This document shows, piece after piece, positions 37,922-47,467 of a DNA stretch of 64,000 nucleotides; positions within the stretch are counted from its first letter, which is position 1; each line of letters begins with the position of its first letter. The DNA lies in the NCBI RefSeq assembly GCF_007752135.1, contig NZ_CP036298.1, positions 1,798,001-1,862,000 on the forward strand, written 5' to 3'. The DNA is from Aureliella helgolandensis. GTDB lineage: Bacteria; Planctomycetota; Planctomycetia; Pirellulales; Pirellulaceae. The notes beneath the pieces were generated by a model, which worked only from the letters and a program-made list of their open reading frames with translations, searched no databases and was not told the DNA's origin. A program made the translations under genes and the position numbers.

Positions 37922-39154
37922 ATGCTTAGAAACAAATTTCGGCCAACTCTGGAAAACCTAGAAATCCGACGACTCTTGGCTGCCGTAGATATTCCCTCAG
38001 ATCTTTCCGGAAATGTGGCGGCCATCGTTGCAGCCCCTGTCAATATTGACACCGCTGCTGGAATTCGCGGAGCCGAAATAAGGCTCGCCTACGACACCAG
38101 CTTGCTCGATTTAGATAGCAATTCTGTTTCGCTCGGATCTGTCTGGAGTGGAAGTTCCGACGCGCAGATCACGGCAAACGTGGACGATGCTAGCGGCACC
38201 GTCGTCATCTTTATCGCGTCGTCCAGCCCGTTGTCCGCCACCGCAGGGAGCCTCGTCAATTTAGACTTCACGATAAGCTCCACAGCGACCGTTGGCAGCA
38301 ATGCTATTCTCAACCTAACATCCGTATCCCTCAATGAAGGGGCGATTGCTGTTAGCCCGGCACCTGCCGCCGGCGCCGATTCGACCGACGGGCAAATCCT
38401 GGTGACCAGCGATTCTACGGGGGGAGATGACAGCATTTCTGGGTTCGTATTTGCTGACGCGAATCGCGATAACTTGCTCAGTTCGGGCGAAGCCATCCCG
38501 GGGGTGACGATCACGCTCACCAATTCCAGTGGGGTGCAGCAGCAAGCCGTCACGGATGGAAATGGGAGGTATGAATTCCTAAATCTGGCGCCGGGTAACT
38601 ACAGCCTACAAGAGGAGCAGCCTGCAGCGTTCGTGGATGGCGGTAGCAACACCCTGAATGTCGCACTTGCCGCGGCCTCCGATTTGACTAACCAAAATTT
38701 TGTGGAAGGAGGGCTCCTGCCCCAATACCTGTACACGCGTCTGCGGGCTACCGTCGTGCAACCGGTGGGGTCGGCCGCTTGGCAAGCTCAAATCGAACAA
38801 ATACGCGAGGACGCCGAGCTCGGTAGTGGTGCTTCGTCCAGTTCCAATCGTGTGCAAACCCAGTCGATTCAAAGTGCGTCGATTCAAAGTGCATTGGATC
38901 CGAGTTCCCAACTGTCCGTGGCCGGTTCGCGGCCCCGCCTCGCCTCCTCTTTCCTAGCCTACCTGGGGAACACGCAAGCTCTTCCTGCGGCCGAAGGGGA
39001 AATGGCTGGCAACTCGCAGGCATTGTCGCCTGCCGTCAGCATTCCACCGGCGGCTCAGCGGGCCTCGGTGCCGATGGTCGAAAGTTCTGAATTGCGAACC
39101 CACAATCGCCGGTTAGCTAGCTTCGACCAAGCCCTACTCGCCTTGCTGGAATAG
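37922..39154 (+). CDS. LEPR-XLL cohesin-like and SdrD/Cna-B-like surface protein
   Basis: A 410-residue exported protein. The N-terminus has the LEPR-XLL-like signature LENLEIRRLLAA. Residues about 15-160 resemble a cohesin domain (AEIRLAYDTSLLDLDSNSV and SLVNLDFTISS). An SdrD/Cna-B-type domain follows at about 175-245 (GFVFADANRDNLLSSGEAIP, then VTDGNGRYEFLNLAPGNYSL). The C-terminal third is Ser/Ala/Gln-rich with a short tandem IQSAS. It shares the cohesin-like fold and LEPR-XLL start with both neighbours, so the three may work together. It may display or bind dockerin-bearing partners at the cell surface. Confidence 0.82.
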   Translation: MLRNKFRPTLENLEIRRLLAAVDIPSDLSGNVAAIVAAPVNIDTAAGIRGAEIRLAYDTSLLDLDSNSVSLGSVWSGSSDAQITANVDDASGTVVIFIASSSPLSATAGSLVNLDFTISSTATVGSNAILNLTSVSLNEGAIAVSPAPAAGADSTDGQILVTSDSTGGDDSISGFVFADANRDNLLSSGEAIPGVTITLTNSSGVQQQAVTDGNGRYEFLNLAPGNYSLQEEQPAAFVDGGSNTLNVALAAASDLTNQNFVEGGLLPQYLYTRLRATVVQPVGSAAWQAQIEQIREDAELGSGASSSSNRVQTQSIQSASIQSALDPSSQLSVAGSRPRLASSFLAYLGNTQALPAAEGEMAGNSQALSPAVSIPPAAQRASVPMVESSELRTHNRRLASFDQALLALLE

Positions 39155-39349
39155 GCGTTTGCCAGCGACACTACCTCTAGGGGGCGGATGAGATCTGCTA
39201 TCAATCCTAGAAGGGCAGTAAATTAAACTCTCCTCCAAAATCGACGTATCGCCTGGAATTTAAAGTTCGTAATCTCCAATTCTTCAACCACCCAAAATCT
39301 AGTTGTGTTTCTAGATGCAGGGTGTGTTCTCTTCGAATTGGAGTCAAGG

Positions 39350-40036
39350 ATGGGCAAGTTATCTCGTCGGCTTTCGCTGGAAAGTCTCGAAGCGCGTAAG
39401 CTGTTTGCAGGCTTGGTAGGTACCGAATCGGCTGGTTTCTGCGGCCCGGTGCGACCACCTGCAAGTGAAGAGATTCGATTGAGCGTTGAGACCTCGCGAA
39501 CGGAGGGGGTTCGAGCGGCGGAGCTTCAGTTCGAATTCGACCCCAGTAAATTCCAGCTCGCTCCCTCGGACGTGACACCTGGAGAAGCTTGGCAGGGCAA
39601 AGCGACCTTGCTGACGAATATCGATCACCAAGCCGGCTTAGTTTCGGTGCTCGTCTACTCCTCCGTCGCGATTCAATCCGACGCAACCGACCTAGTGCAT
39701 CTCGACCTGGATCTTGTCGATGAGCTCGCCGCTGATGTGGCTGCCGATTTCGTGCTGAAAAATCTGGAGCTGAACGAGGGGATGGTGGAATCGCCCGCTG
39801 AGCTAGTCCTCTCGGAGCCTCGGCTGCCCAGCCCAGCAGACTTCTCGAAGCCCACGCATGCTGCGCTTCCGACTCCGGAACTCTCCAGGCGTCCCATTCA
39901 CCGATTGGACGCGGTTCTCCCCTCCAGCGACCGAGACCAGGGGATGTTGTACGGTCCCCTGCGCCCTGAACTCATTGACTACGCCAATGTTAGCAACGGT
40001 AGTCATCATCGTACTGCAGTCGCCAGCCTCACCTAG
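39350..40036 (+). CDS. LEPR-XLL cohesin-like surface protein
   Basis: A 228-residue protein. The ATG at 39350 has GGAG 6 bases upstream, preferred over 39305. The start MGKLSRRLSLESLEARKLFA is LEPR-XLL-like. Residues about 35-140 look cohesin-like (ELQFEFDPSKFQLAPSDVTP, VHLDLDLVDEL). The C-terminal tail is Pro/Ser-rich without a membrane segment. Its stop codon overlaps that of the convergent transporter gene as a CTAG palindrome at 40033-40036. Confidence 0.77.
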   Translation: MGKLSRRLSLESLEARKLFAGLVGTESAGFCGPVRPPASEEIRLSVETSRTEGVRAAELQFEFDPSKFQLAPSDVTPGEAWQGKATLLTNIDHQAGLVSVLVYSSVAIQSDATDLVHLDLDLVDELAADVAADFVLKNLELNEGMVESPAELVLSEPRLPSPADFSKPTHAALPTPELSRRPIHRLDAVLPSSDRDQGMLYGPLRPELIDYANVSNGSHHRTAVASLT

Positions 40037-41319
40037 TGCTTCTTGGCGGGGCGCGGCGCCTGCGTCAGCACGGTGACCGCTCCGGTGATCACCACTCCTA
40101 GGCTCATCCAGAACCAAGGCGTGACCAATCCCCAAGTGCCAGCTTCGCTCAGGGAAATGAAGGTGTTGATGACGGGCGCAAAACCAAAGATAAGCGGCAT
40201 CACGTAATAGGGCTTTCCTCCAGCGTTGAAGGCGAGGAGGACGCCCAGTGCACCGATTGCTCCGGCAATCCCCGCCAGGAACGACCAGGTCATGCCCATG
40301 CCGGTCCATGCACCACCGCTGCCCATCGCCCCGGAGTAGATCAAGATCAGAGGCACGGCGACGGCGATTAGGAAGTAGGCAAGTCCGACACAAGCGAAGG
40401 GACGCAAGCGACTGCCCGCCATCTTGGCTTGACCTACGTGTAGCATCGGGCCATAGGAGCCCCAACAAAGTGCAGCGATGATGATCGAAATCACGATTCC
40501 TAAGGTGTTGGAACTTTTGGCCGTAGGATGCGGTTTGGCGTGTGAGGTCGGGGCGGAGCCACTCGTTGCGGACGCAGCCTCGGCATCCGCAGGTTGACTA
40601 TTTTGCTGGTTATCTTCTTGGGCTGGCTCTGCAGCCGCCGCATCTTCGGGGCTTGGGGAATTGCTGTCGGAACCTGCTTCGTGCTCGGAGACCGCTTCTT
40701 CAGCCGAGTCGTTCTTCTCTTCGGCAGTATTTTTCTCTTCAGCAGTAGTTGCCTGAGCCGCTGACGTCTCGCCATCGGGCTCACTCGTCTCAGCCTTCGA
40801 TTCCAGCGAGCTGGCCGGTTCGCTCGACTCGGCCGACGCGGAAGTTGCGGCGGGCGCCGCATTCGGCTTGAAGACCAAAACGCCTCCGGCCCCTAGCGCG
40901 GCCGTGACAATTCCAATCACAAACGCGGGCTTAATCTGGCTAAAGGTACGGCTCATCATGGCCGTCACCAGGGTGTTGACCACTGGCGCAAACCCGAACA
41001 CGAGTGGCATTACGTAGAGAGTTTTGCCGCCATAGCCTAAGGCCAAGATGATCCCCAGGGCCCCAATTGCACCAACCGCTCCGGCTACCACGGAGAAAAC
41101 GGTACCGGCGATCGTCCAATTCCCCTTTTCGCCACTCTTTTTGAGGATGGCGAAGGGAATGAGGACCGCGATAAGGAAGTAGGCCAATCCAACGCCCACG
41201 AATGCACGCATGCTGTCGTGGTTCAGTGCGATGGCACCATGGTGCAGAACCGGACCGTATGCCCCCCAAGAGACAAAGGTCAGGGCAGTGAAAAATAAGA
41301 CGAATGGCAGGCCCTTCAT
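40033..41319 (-). CDS. Internally duplicated membrane transporter with acidic linker
   Basis: A 428-residue membrane protein made of two homologous halves, each with about four hydrophobic segments. Half one (residues 1-150) has SWGAYGPVLHHG, VGVGLAYFLIAVLIPFAI and YVMPLVFGFAPVVNT; half two (about 280-428) has CWGSYGPMLHVG, VGLAYFLIAVAVPLILI and YVMPLIFGFAPVINT. They are joined by about 110 residues of Ala/Glu/Ser-rich, very acidic sequence. The pattern fits a DMT-like or rhamnose-symporter-like carrier, but the substrate is not readable. The near-identity of the halves points to a fairly recent tandem duplication or fusion. Confidence 0.78.
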   Translation of the reverse strand: MKGLPFVLFFTALTFVSWGAYGPVLHHGAIALNHDSMRAFVGVGLAYFLIAVLIPFAILKKSGEKGNWTIAGTVFSVVAGAVGAIGALGIILALGYGGKTLYVMPLVFGFAPVVNTLVTAMMSRTFSQIKPAFVIGIVTAALGAGGVLVFKPNAAPAATSASAESSEPASSLESKAETSEPDGETSAAQATTAEEKNTAEEKNDSAEEAVSEHEAGSDSNSPSPEDAAAAEPAQEDNQQNSQPADAEAASATSGSAPTSHAKPHPTAKSSNTLGIVISIIIAALCWGSYGPMLHVGQAKMAGSRLRPFACVGLAYFLIAVAVPLILIYSGAMGSGGAWTGMGMTWSFLAGIAGAIGALGVLLAFNAGGKPYYVMPLIFGFAPVINTFISLSEAGTWGLVTPWFWMSLGVVITGAVTVLTQAPRPAKKH

Positions 41320-42098
41320 GAGTAGCTGGCTCTTTCCTGAAACAATTCAGTTTGGGGGTGAGGGGGCAGGGGCGAGTTTTCATCTCGCTTCAGGAGTCGC
41401 CGTGGCACTCAATGCGTGTCACGGACGGTCCCCGCGAGAAGCTACTTTTCTACCATTGCGCGGCGACTTTCCATAGCCTCTGCATTTTTCGGACCTTCGT
41501 AGGAAGCTAGAAAATAGAGTCAGCCCTTAGAGTGAACGATCCCACCTTGTCGATTGGGGAGGAAATGGCGACGTGCTGACCTGCCGTCCCGCCCGGGGGG
41601 GATCGCTGATCGCGATGGTGCTCTTCACCGATTGCCCAGCTTTAAATTCGAGGGAAAGATGGATTCGTCCGAAAGGGGAGGTTAAATCCTCAAACCACCC
41701 TTCACTCTCTTCCGAATCTCTGCGATTCTGCGGTTGCTAGTTTCGCCAAATGCGATAGGATTTCCGGATTGTAGATTCGAAGCCTAGGATTCTCCCTCTA
41801 GTGGGATTGATTCGTATCAGGACTGCCAGGCGTTGCTTGGGAGTTTGCAGAGGTAACGAATTGGCCAAGAAATTCAGATTATTGGTTGCGCGCTGAGGCT
41901 TGTTTGCACCGCTCACTCCGCTTCGCGGGTTTAGCAGGCGGCACAGCGCGGCAACTGGCAACGACTGGCCGAAATGCCTGGGCATTCTGTTTTTGACGGA
42001 GTGAAAGGTCGGTTCAAGCCGATAAGCAGGCGAAGTAGTTTTAAAATGTGTATTGAGAATACAGGATCGTTCGGAAGCGGACTGACTTTAGAAGCACT
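41320..42098. other. Gene-free stretch upstream of rpsO
   Basis: About 780 bases between the transporter start and rpsO. Open frames here do not resemble proteins. It should contain the rpsO promoter and leader; no riboswitch was recognised. Confidence 0.45.
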
Positions 42099-42368
42099 AT
42101 GACAACGACAAAAGAACTCAGAAGAGAAGCCATCGACGGATTTAAGACTTCAGAGGGCGACACTGGCTCCTCCTCGGTCCAAATCGCGATCTTGACCAAG
42201 CGAATCAATCATTTGACCGAGCATATGCGGAGCAATAAGAAGGATTACGCGAGTCGTCGTGGTCTGCTGCGGATGGTTAGCCGCCGTCGCAGTCTGTTGG
42301 ACTACGTGCGTCGTCACGATCCGCAAGGCTATGTTGATTTGCTCGGCCGCCTCAACATCCGTAAGTAA
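42099..42368 (+). CDS. rpsO: 30S ribosomal protein S15
   Basis: An 89-residue protein of the usual S15 length. It has the conserved core QIAILTKRINHLTEHMRSNK, then YASRRGLLRMVSRRRSLLDY and the closing YVDLLGRLNIRK. It binds 16S rRNA in the central domain of the small subunit. pnp follows on the same strand, an arrangement (rpsO-pnp) conserved across bacteria, though the gap is unusually long here (about 690 bases). Confidence 0.98.
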   Translation: MTTTKELRREAIDGFKTSEGDTGSSSVQIAILTKRINHLTEHMRSNKKDYASRRGLLRMVSRRRSLLDYVRRHDPQGYVDLLGRLNIRK

Positions 42369-43057
42369 GCTTCGTCGGCAGCCAGGTTGGCTACACCGTT
42401 GGGTACCAGGTTGCACCGAGCGGTTCGTAGTCCTTGATGCGCGACGCCCAAACCAGCGTTACCGGGGATCCCCTGGTATCGCAGGCTCTGTTCGCTGAGG
42501 ACAGACAGCGACCCACGTTAAAGCAGCGGTCGTGTTGATGATGATGAACGGACGTGCACCTAATGCAAGTTCGTGTGAAAACAGCGAGATCGAGCCCCAA
42601 ACCTGTCTCTGGACTCCCCTGGTGCTCGTCCGAAAGAATTTGTCAGCGTACGGGTTTGTCTTGTGCGTTGGGTAGCTATCCAGCTTGGCTAGGCTGAGCT
42701 ACCACTTGATCCTGCACCATCCAGCGAAGCTCTCGGTTCCGCGTGCTACCGAACGAAATGCCACCAGTGGCATCCGTTTCAACGGCCTGGATATCTCCTG
42801 GCCTGCTACTCTGAACCTCTGCGACTCCCTGCAATCCCACATGGGCAATCCCAAGTGGGCACCCCGAAACGGTTGGTGCGTAGACTCAAAATGGAGGAGG
42901 AGTTTCTTTCCCTGGAGTGCAAGGGCGTGCGACCGTTCTGGTATATTGCCGCCGGTGGCCTGCGTCTCGATTGCAGCTGGCCCTGATCAGTAGATAGCCA
43001 TGTAGTTTGATGTGAAAAAGAAATTAGTGAAATTGTTGGAAATTAGGAATTAGTGAA
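42369..43057. other. Long rpsO-pnp intergenic leader
   Basis: About 690 bases without a convincing gene. The stretch just before pnp is AT-rich with a repeated (A)AATTAG(T)GAA pattern. In other bacteria the pnp leader is a target for autoregulation; here no clear stem-loop can be confirmed by eye. Confidence 0.45.
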
Positions 43058-45328
43058 TTGAAAATCCGAGTAGAAAAAAAAATTGGTTCCAAAGTCTTGT
43101 CCATGGAAACCGGACAGCTGGCCAAGCAAGCCGCCGGTAGCGTGCTGGTCCAGTATGGTGACACGGTCGTGTTGACCGCTTGTGCAACCGGCCCATCCCG
43201 CCCAGGCACAAACTTCTTCCCGTTGACTTGCGACTACCGCGAGCGACTTGCAGCCGCCGGAAAATTTCCAGGCGGTTTTTTAAAGCGCGAAGGGCGCCCC
43301 ACCACGAAAGAAACGTTGACTAGCCGTTTGATGGACCGCCCCATCCGACCGCTGTTCCCCAAGGCCTTCAACGACGAAGTCCAAGTCCAGAGTATGGTTG
43401 TTAGTAGCGACCTGCAAAACGATGGCGACATCCTCGCCATGAATGGCGCTTCGGCCGCGCTCACCATCAGCTCGCTTCCCTTCCAAGGGCCGTTGGCTTC
43501 CGTGCGAGTTGCTAAGATCGATGGCGAGCTCGTCGCCTTCCCGACCAACGAAGAGCTCGAAGAGAGTGAACTCGACCTGATCGTTTCTGGAAGCGACAAA
43601 TCGATCCTCATGATCGAAGGCTTCGCTCAGGAAATGCCTGAAAACGAAATGGCCGACGCGGTTCTCTTTGGCTTCGGCGTTGTCAAGGAAATTATCGGCT
43701 TGATCGATGAGTTGGCGGCCAAAGCCCAGACCAAACAGGTTGACTTTGAAGCCCCTGCAGACAATGGCATCCTGTCGCGTCTGCAAGCGGACTACTACGA
43801 CCGTTACCGCCAAGCCAAGCAAACCGAAGGCAAGCAGGCTCGTGGCGAAGCAGTCAAGGCATTGAAGGAAGAGGCCAAGGCGGCGCTCATCCCAGATCCG
43901 AAGGCAGAGGGTGCAATTTGCGCCGATGCGTTCTCAACTGCGTGGCACGATCTTGAGCATCAGGTTGTACGCGAGCTCATCCTCGGCGGAACGCGTCCTG
44001 ATGGTCGCGATCACAACAGCCTGCGGGCTATCGAATGCGAAACGGACATTCTCCCTCGCACCCACGGTTCGGCAATCTTCCAACGTGGTGAGACTCAAGC
44101 ACTCGTATCCGTAACTCTCGGCACAAGCCGAGATGAGCAACGCGTCGACGGTTTGATCGAAGAGTACAGCAAGAAGTTCATGCTGGATTACAATTTCCCT
44201 TCCTATTCGGTTGGCGAATGCCGTCCAATCCGCGGCCCAGGTCGTCGCGAAATCGGACACGGAGCTCTCGCGGAACGATCGGTTGCACCGATCGTGCCGG
44301 ATGCGGAGGAATTCCCCTACACGATTCGTGTGATTAGCGATATTACCGAATCCAATGGCTCTTCCTCGATGGCCAGCGTTTGTGGAGCCACCCTCGGCCT
44401 CATGGCAGCCGGTGTACCCATTTCCAATCCGGTGGCTGGTATCAGCATCGGTCTGGTGAAGGACAAGGATCGCTGGGTCTTGCTAACCGATATCATCGGC
44501 GATGAAGATCACTTCGGCGATATGGATTTCAAGATTGCCGGGACGCCTGAAGGTATTACTGGTATCCAACTCGATCTCAAAATTGATGGAATCAGCGAAG
44601 AGATCATGCGTGCGACTCTCAAGCAAGCTCGGGAAGCTCGCATGGAGATCCTCCGCAAGATGATCACAGCCATTCCCCGACCGCGAACTGAAACCAGTCG
44701 CTACGCGCCGCGTTTGCTTCGCACCAAAATCGACTCCGACAAAATTGGTCTACTCATCGGACCTGGCGGAAAGAATATTCGCGCGATTCAAGAAGATACC
44801 GGTGCGACCATCGACGTCGAAGATGACGGTACCGTAGTGGTTGCAGCCATGAACGGCGATGCCGCTCAAGCTGCCCTGTTGCGCGTCGAAGCCTGTACTG
44901 CTACAGCTCAAATCGGCAAAATCTACGATGGAACGGTTAGTAGCGTCCGAGACTTCGGTGCATTCGTTGAAATTCTACCTGGACGAGACGGCTTGGTTCA
45001 CATCAGTGAGCTTTCAAGCGGCTATGTTTCCAGCGTAGATGACATCTGCAAGGTCGGCGATGCGATGAAAGTCATCGTAATCGATATCGACGATCAAGAT
45101 CGCGTCAAGTTGAGTCGTCGTCGAGCACTGGAAGAGCTTGGTATCGAAGACGAGTTCGCCAACCGTGAAGCGGGTGATGAAGAGCGACCCGAGCGCGCTG
45201 AGCGTGGTGGCGAGCGCGATCGTGGCGGCGATCGAGGTGGTCGTTACGGCGAGTCCCGCGGCGGAAGTGGCGGCAACGGCGGTGGTCGACGCGGCGGAAG
45301 TAGCGGTGGAGGCCGCGGTCGTCGATAG
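43058..45328 (+). CDS. pnp: Polynucleotide phosphorylase
   Basis: A 756-residue enzyme starting with TTG (MKIRVEKKIGSKVLSMETGQ); AGGA lies about 10 bases upstream. Two RNase PH-like domains are separated by an all-alpha linker, then a KH domain with IGPGGK at 567-572 and an S1 domain at about 625-697 (VRDFGAFVEILPGRDGLVHI). It degrades RNA 3' to 5' with phosphate and can also add tails. The C-terminal tail from about 710 is Arg/Gly-rich with RGG-like repeats, which may add RNA affinity. A strong terminator follows. Confidence 0.98.
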   Translation: MKIRVEKKIGSKVLSMETGQLAKQAAGSVLVQYGDTVVLTACATGPSRPGTNFFPLTCDYRERLAAAGKFPGGFLKREGRPTTKETLTSRLMDRPIRPLFPKAFNDEVQVQSMVVSSDLQNDGDILAMNGASAALTISSLPFQGPLASVRVAKIDGELVAFPTNEELEESELDLIVSGSDKSILMIEGFAQEMPENEMADAVLFGFGVVKEIIGLIDELAAKAQTKQVDFEAPADNGILSRLQADYYDRYRQAKQTEGKQARGEAVKALKEEAKAALIPDPKAEGAICADAFSTAWHDLEHQVVRELILGGTRPDGRDHNSLRAIECETDILPRTHGSAIFQRGETQALVSVTLGTSRDEQRVDGLIEEYSKKFMLDYNFPSYSVGECRPIRGPGRREIGHGALAERSVAPIVPDAEEFPYTIRVISDITESNGSSSMASVCGATLGLMAAGVPISNPVAGISIGLVKDKDRWVLLTDIIGDEDHFGDMDFKIAGTPEGITGIQLDLKIDGISEEIMRATLKQAREARMEILRKMITAIPRPRTETSRYAPRLLRTKIDSDKIGLLIGPGGKNIRAIQEDTGATIDVEDDGTVVVAAMNGDAAQAALLRVEACTATAQIGKIYDGTVSSVRDFGAFVEILPGRDGLVHISELSSGYVSSVDDICKVGDAMKVIVIDIDDQDRVKLSRRRALEELGIEDEFANREAGDEERPERAERGGERDRGGDRGGRYGESRGGSGGNGGGRRGGSSGGGRGRR

Positions 45329-45391
45329 GAACAATTCGCAACATCTTGAGTCCAAGTCGCTAGATTTGAACTCAGGTTTTACTTAACATGG

Positions 45392-45431
45392 ACGGCTGGC
45401 CATCTCTTATAAGAATGGTCAGCCGTTTTTT
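45392..45431 (+). terminator. Intrinsic terminator of pnp
   Basis: A long hairpin with ACGGCTG and CAGCCGT outer arms and an inner CCAT/ATGG pairing, then a T-run (TTTTTT). It lies about 65 bases after the pnp stop. Confidence 0.92.
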
Positions 45432-45690
45432 ATTGGCGTCAGTTACGGAATAATTCGCTTCACTAGAGCTAAATTATCCGACACCTCGCTTAACGTGGGG
45501 TACATTGTCTACGTACGCCTTAAACTCTAGGCAGTTACACACCTACCTACGCCCGTAGCCCACCCACAACGTCCTGTCTCTGATCCAATTGCTTTGTACC
45601 GCAGTTGCATGCGTTTGTTGCCGCGTTGGTGTTGCGACACGACGGTAGTCCCATGACCCCAGACTAAACACACGACAAAGGAGCACAGTT

Positions 45691-46482
45691 TTGCCACGTA
45701 AATTAAAAGGCTATTCAAGAGTTGATTCCGAAGGTAACAACGCACACGGTTGGTTGGTAAGAATCAAACGTGGTGAAATTCATCGTTCGCGATTCATTTC
45801 CGATTCAACGCATGGCGGAAAACGCAAGTCGGAAAAAGTTGCCAAGGAAGTCTACCAGGAATGGGTAGAAGAACTCCCCGAGCCCGATACTTCGGAGAAT
45901 AAGCTGGGCAAACGCAACTCAACCGGAGTGGTTGGTGTTCACCACTCGTGGGATCAAGATAGCCGATTTCCCAATTGCCGTTATGAATCGTACGTAGCGT
46001 CTTGGGTCGATGAAAACAGCAAGCGTCGCAACATTCGCTTCTCGATCAGCAAGTATGGTAAGAAGGTTGCCTTCGAACTGGCTTGCATTTGCCGACAGAA
46101 TCGATTGCTGGAACGCGAAAAGGTGCTCGCATTGCACGAAGGTGGCGCCAAAGTCGCAGTGAAGAAGAAGGCTTCCCCGAAAAAGGCAGCCCCTAAGAAA
46201 ATTACGACCAAGAAGACTGCAACCAAGGCAGCGACGAAGACAGCAGCTAAGTCTAAGGCAGCCAAGAAGACGACTAGCAAGAAGAGTAGTGTTGCCAAGC
46301 GTTCCACCAAGAAGGGGGCAGCTCCTAAAGCCGCAGCCAAGCGTACCACAGCGGTAAAGGGAGCCAAGAAGAAGCCAGCTACTAAGAAACTGCCAGCCGC
46401 TAAGAAAAAGGCAGCGACTAAGAAGAAGGCAGCGACCAAGAAGAAGGCAGCGACCAAGAAACCAGCCGCTCGCAAGAAGTAG
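45691..46482 (+). CDS. AP2-like DNA-binding protein with histone-H1-like tail
   Basis: A 263-residue protein starting with TTG; AAAGGAG at 45677-45683, 7 bases upstream, decides this. Residues 1-60 (HGWLVRIKRGEIHRSRFISD) and about 70-145 (STGVVGVHHSWDQD, YVASWVDENSKRRNIRFSIS, KYGKKVAFELACICR) resemble one or two AP2-type DNA-binding modules. From about 152 it is a Lys/Ala/Thr-rich tail, with KKAAT-type repeats, as in histone H1 C-termini. It should bind DNA nonspecifically through the tail and perhaps specifically through the AP2-like part, helping condense the planctomycete nucleoid. It stands alone after the pnp terminator. Confidence 0.82.
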   Translation: MPRKLKGYSRVDSEGNNAHGWLVRIKRGEIHRSRFISDSTHGGKRKSEKVAKEVYQEWVEELPEPDTSENKLGKRNSTGVVGVHHSWDQDSRFPNCRYESYVASWVDENSKRRNIRFSISKYGKKVAFELACICRQNRLLEREKVLALHEGGAKVAVKKKASPKKAAPKKITTKKTATKAATKTAAKSKAAKKTTSKKSSVAKRSTKKGAAPKAAAKRTTAVKGAKKKPATKKLPAAKKKAATKKKAATKKKAATKKPAARKK

Positions 46483-46839
46483 GGCTGCTTCACGCACCAA
46501 TTCAGGTCGCTCCAACTGGTGTGCTGCACGCTTGGAGCCTCTCTACCGTGCACTGAGCATCCCAGTGGTGCTGACAATCTCATGCGGCAGGCTTCCAATT
46601 CGGGGCCTGCCGCCCGTCTTGGCGGCTTCTGAACCCGTCCACCTGACCATCGCTACAGTCCACTGGCGGTGGTAGCTCTCAGCGGCAGCTGGCCTCACCC
46701 GCGAAGGCTGCGCAACTACTGCGTTTTGTCTCCCCCCATGCCGTGTGACCTTCCCCTGTCGTAGGGGAACTCGAGGTGCAACGGACCTTGCCGGGGCGAA
46801 AGAGAAATCGCTGAAGCGCTTGCAGCGCCTCGCGAGTCG
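46483..46839. other. Gene-free stretch
   Basis: About 360 bases between convergent genes. A small hairpin (GCCGCC and GGCGGC around a 6-base loop, 46609-46626) is the only structure seen; it lacks a T-tract. Confidence 0.4.
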
Positions 46840-47412
46840 TTACCGCAATCCAATCCGAGTGCAGATTAATGCAAAGAGGTGAGTGACCGCGGCAAGCGTA
46901 ACGGCCAAGCCTGCATACCGGTGCATTTCTGCGACTTCGATCAATTCTTGAGTATCCAGAATCGGCAACATACTCAAGAACATTGTGCCAGCCGCCGCAA
47001 TCCCGCTTAGGACGAGCGCCCACGCGCTCCAGCGCCCCAGCCACCATCGCGTATCATTGGGGGCCGTCGTGCGGTCCAGCGGGTCGCCAATGGGCAAATA
47101 CAGCAGTGCGATGGCCAGCAGCAGGAAGACGAAACCTCCCGCGGCTGCCACATGCACCAGCAGTGCATAGTTGGCCATGTGCCCGAATTGCACCAAAGAT
47201 CCGAAACTGCTGACCGCCAGGACACCAATAGCCACCAGAAATGCCGCGTAGATCACTTGGCTCAACCAGTGCCGGTGGCGGCCTGGCTGCGAGGGTCTTC
47301 CGGTGGAGGCAACGAGCACTCCGCCAAAGATGACGCCGATTAAGAGCACCAAACCTGCATAGCGAAGGACTTGGGTGAACGGGGGAAGGTTGAAAGCAAG
47401 TTCCGCCAGCAT
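46840..47412 (-). CDS. b-type-cytochrome-like membrane protein
   Basis: A 190-residue membrane protein with about five hydrophobic helices. Histidines are placed as possible haem ligands: HMANYALLVH in one helix, and MHRYAGLAVTLAAVTH (a His-X13-His pair) near the C-terminus. It resembles cytochrome b561-like or other small b-type membrane cytochromes, but no family name is certain. It lies 55 bases downstream of the seven-haem cytochrome c gene on the same strand and could hand electrons between quinols and that cytochrome. Confidence 0.7.
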   Translation of the reverse strand: MLAELAFNLPPFTQVLRYAGLVLLIGVIFGGVLVASTGRPSQPGRHRHWLSQVIYAAFLVAIGVLAVSSFGSLVQFGHMANYALLVHVAAAGGFVFLLLAIALLYLPIGDPLDRTTAPNDTRWWLGRWSAWALVLSGIAAAGTMFLSMLPILDTQELIEVAEMHRYAGLAVTLAAVTHLFALICTRIGLR

Positions 47413-47467
47413 GGTAAGTCTTTCTGTTTCTCAAGCGATGGGAATTCGTGGACGACTGCGAAACTTA

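Noticed and set aside
39305-39349. Upstream extension of the small LEPR-XLL protein
   Set aside because: The extension has no signal-like or domain features, while the ATG at 39350 has a good ribosome site.
42685-42993. 102-residue open frame between rpsO and pnp
   Set aside because: No ribosome site and no protein-like features; more likely part of the leader.
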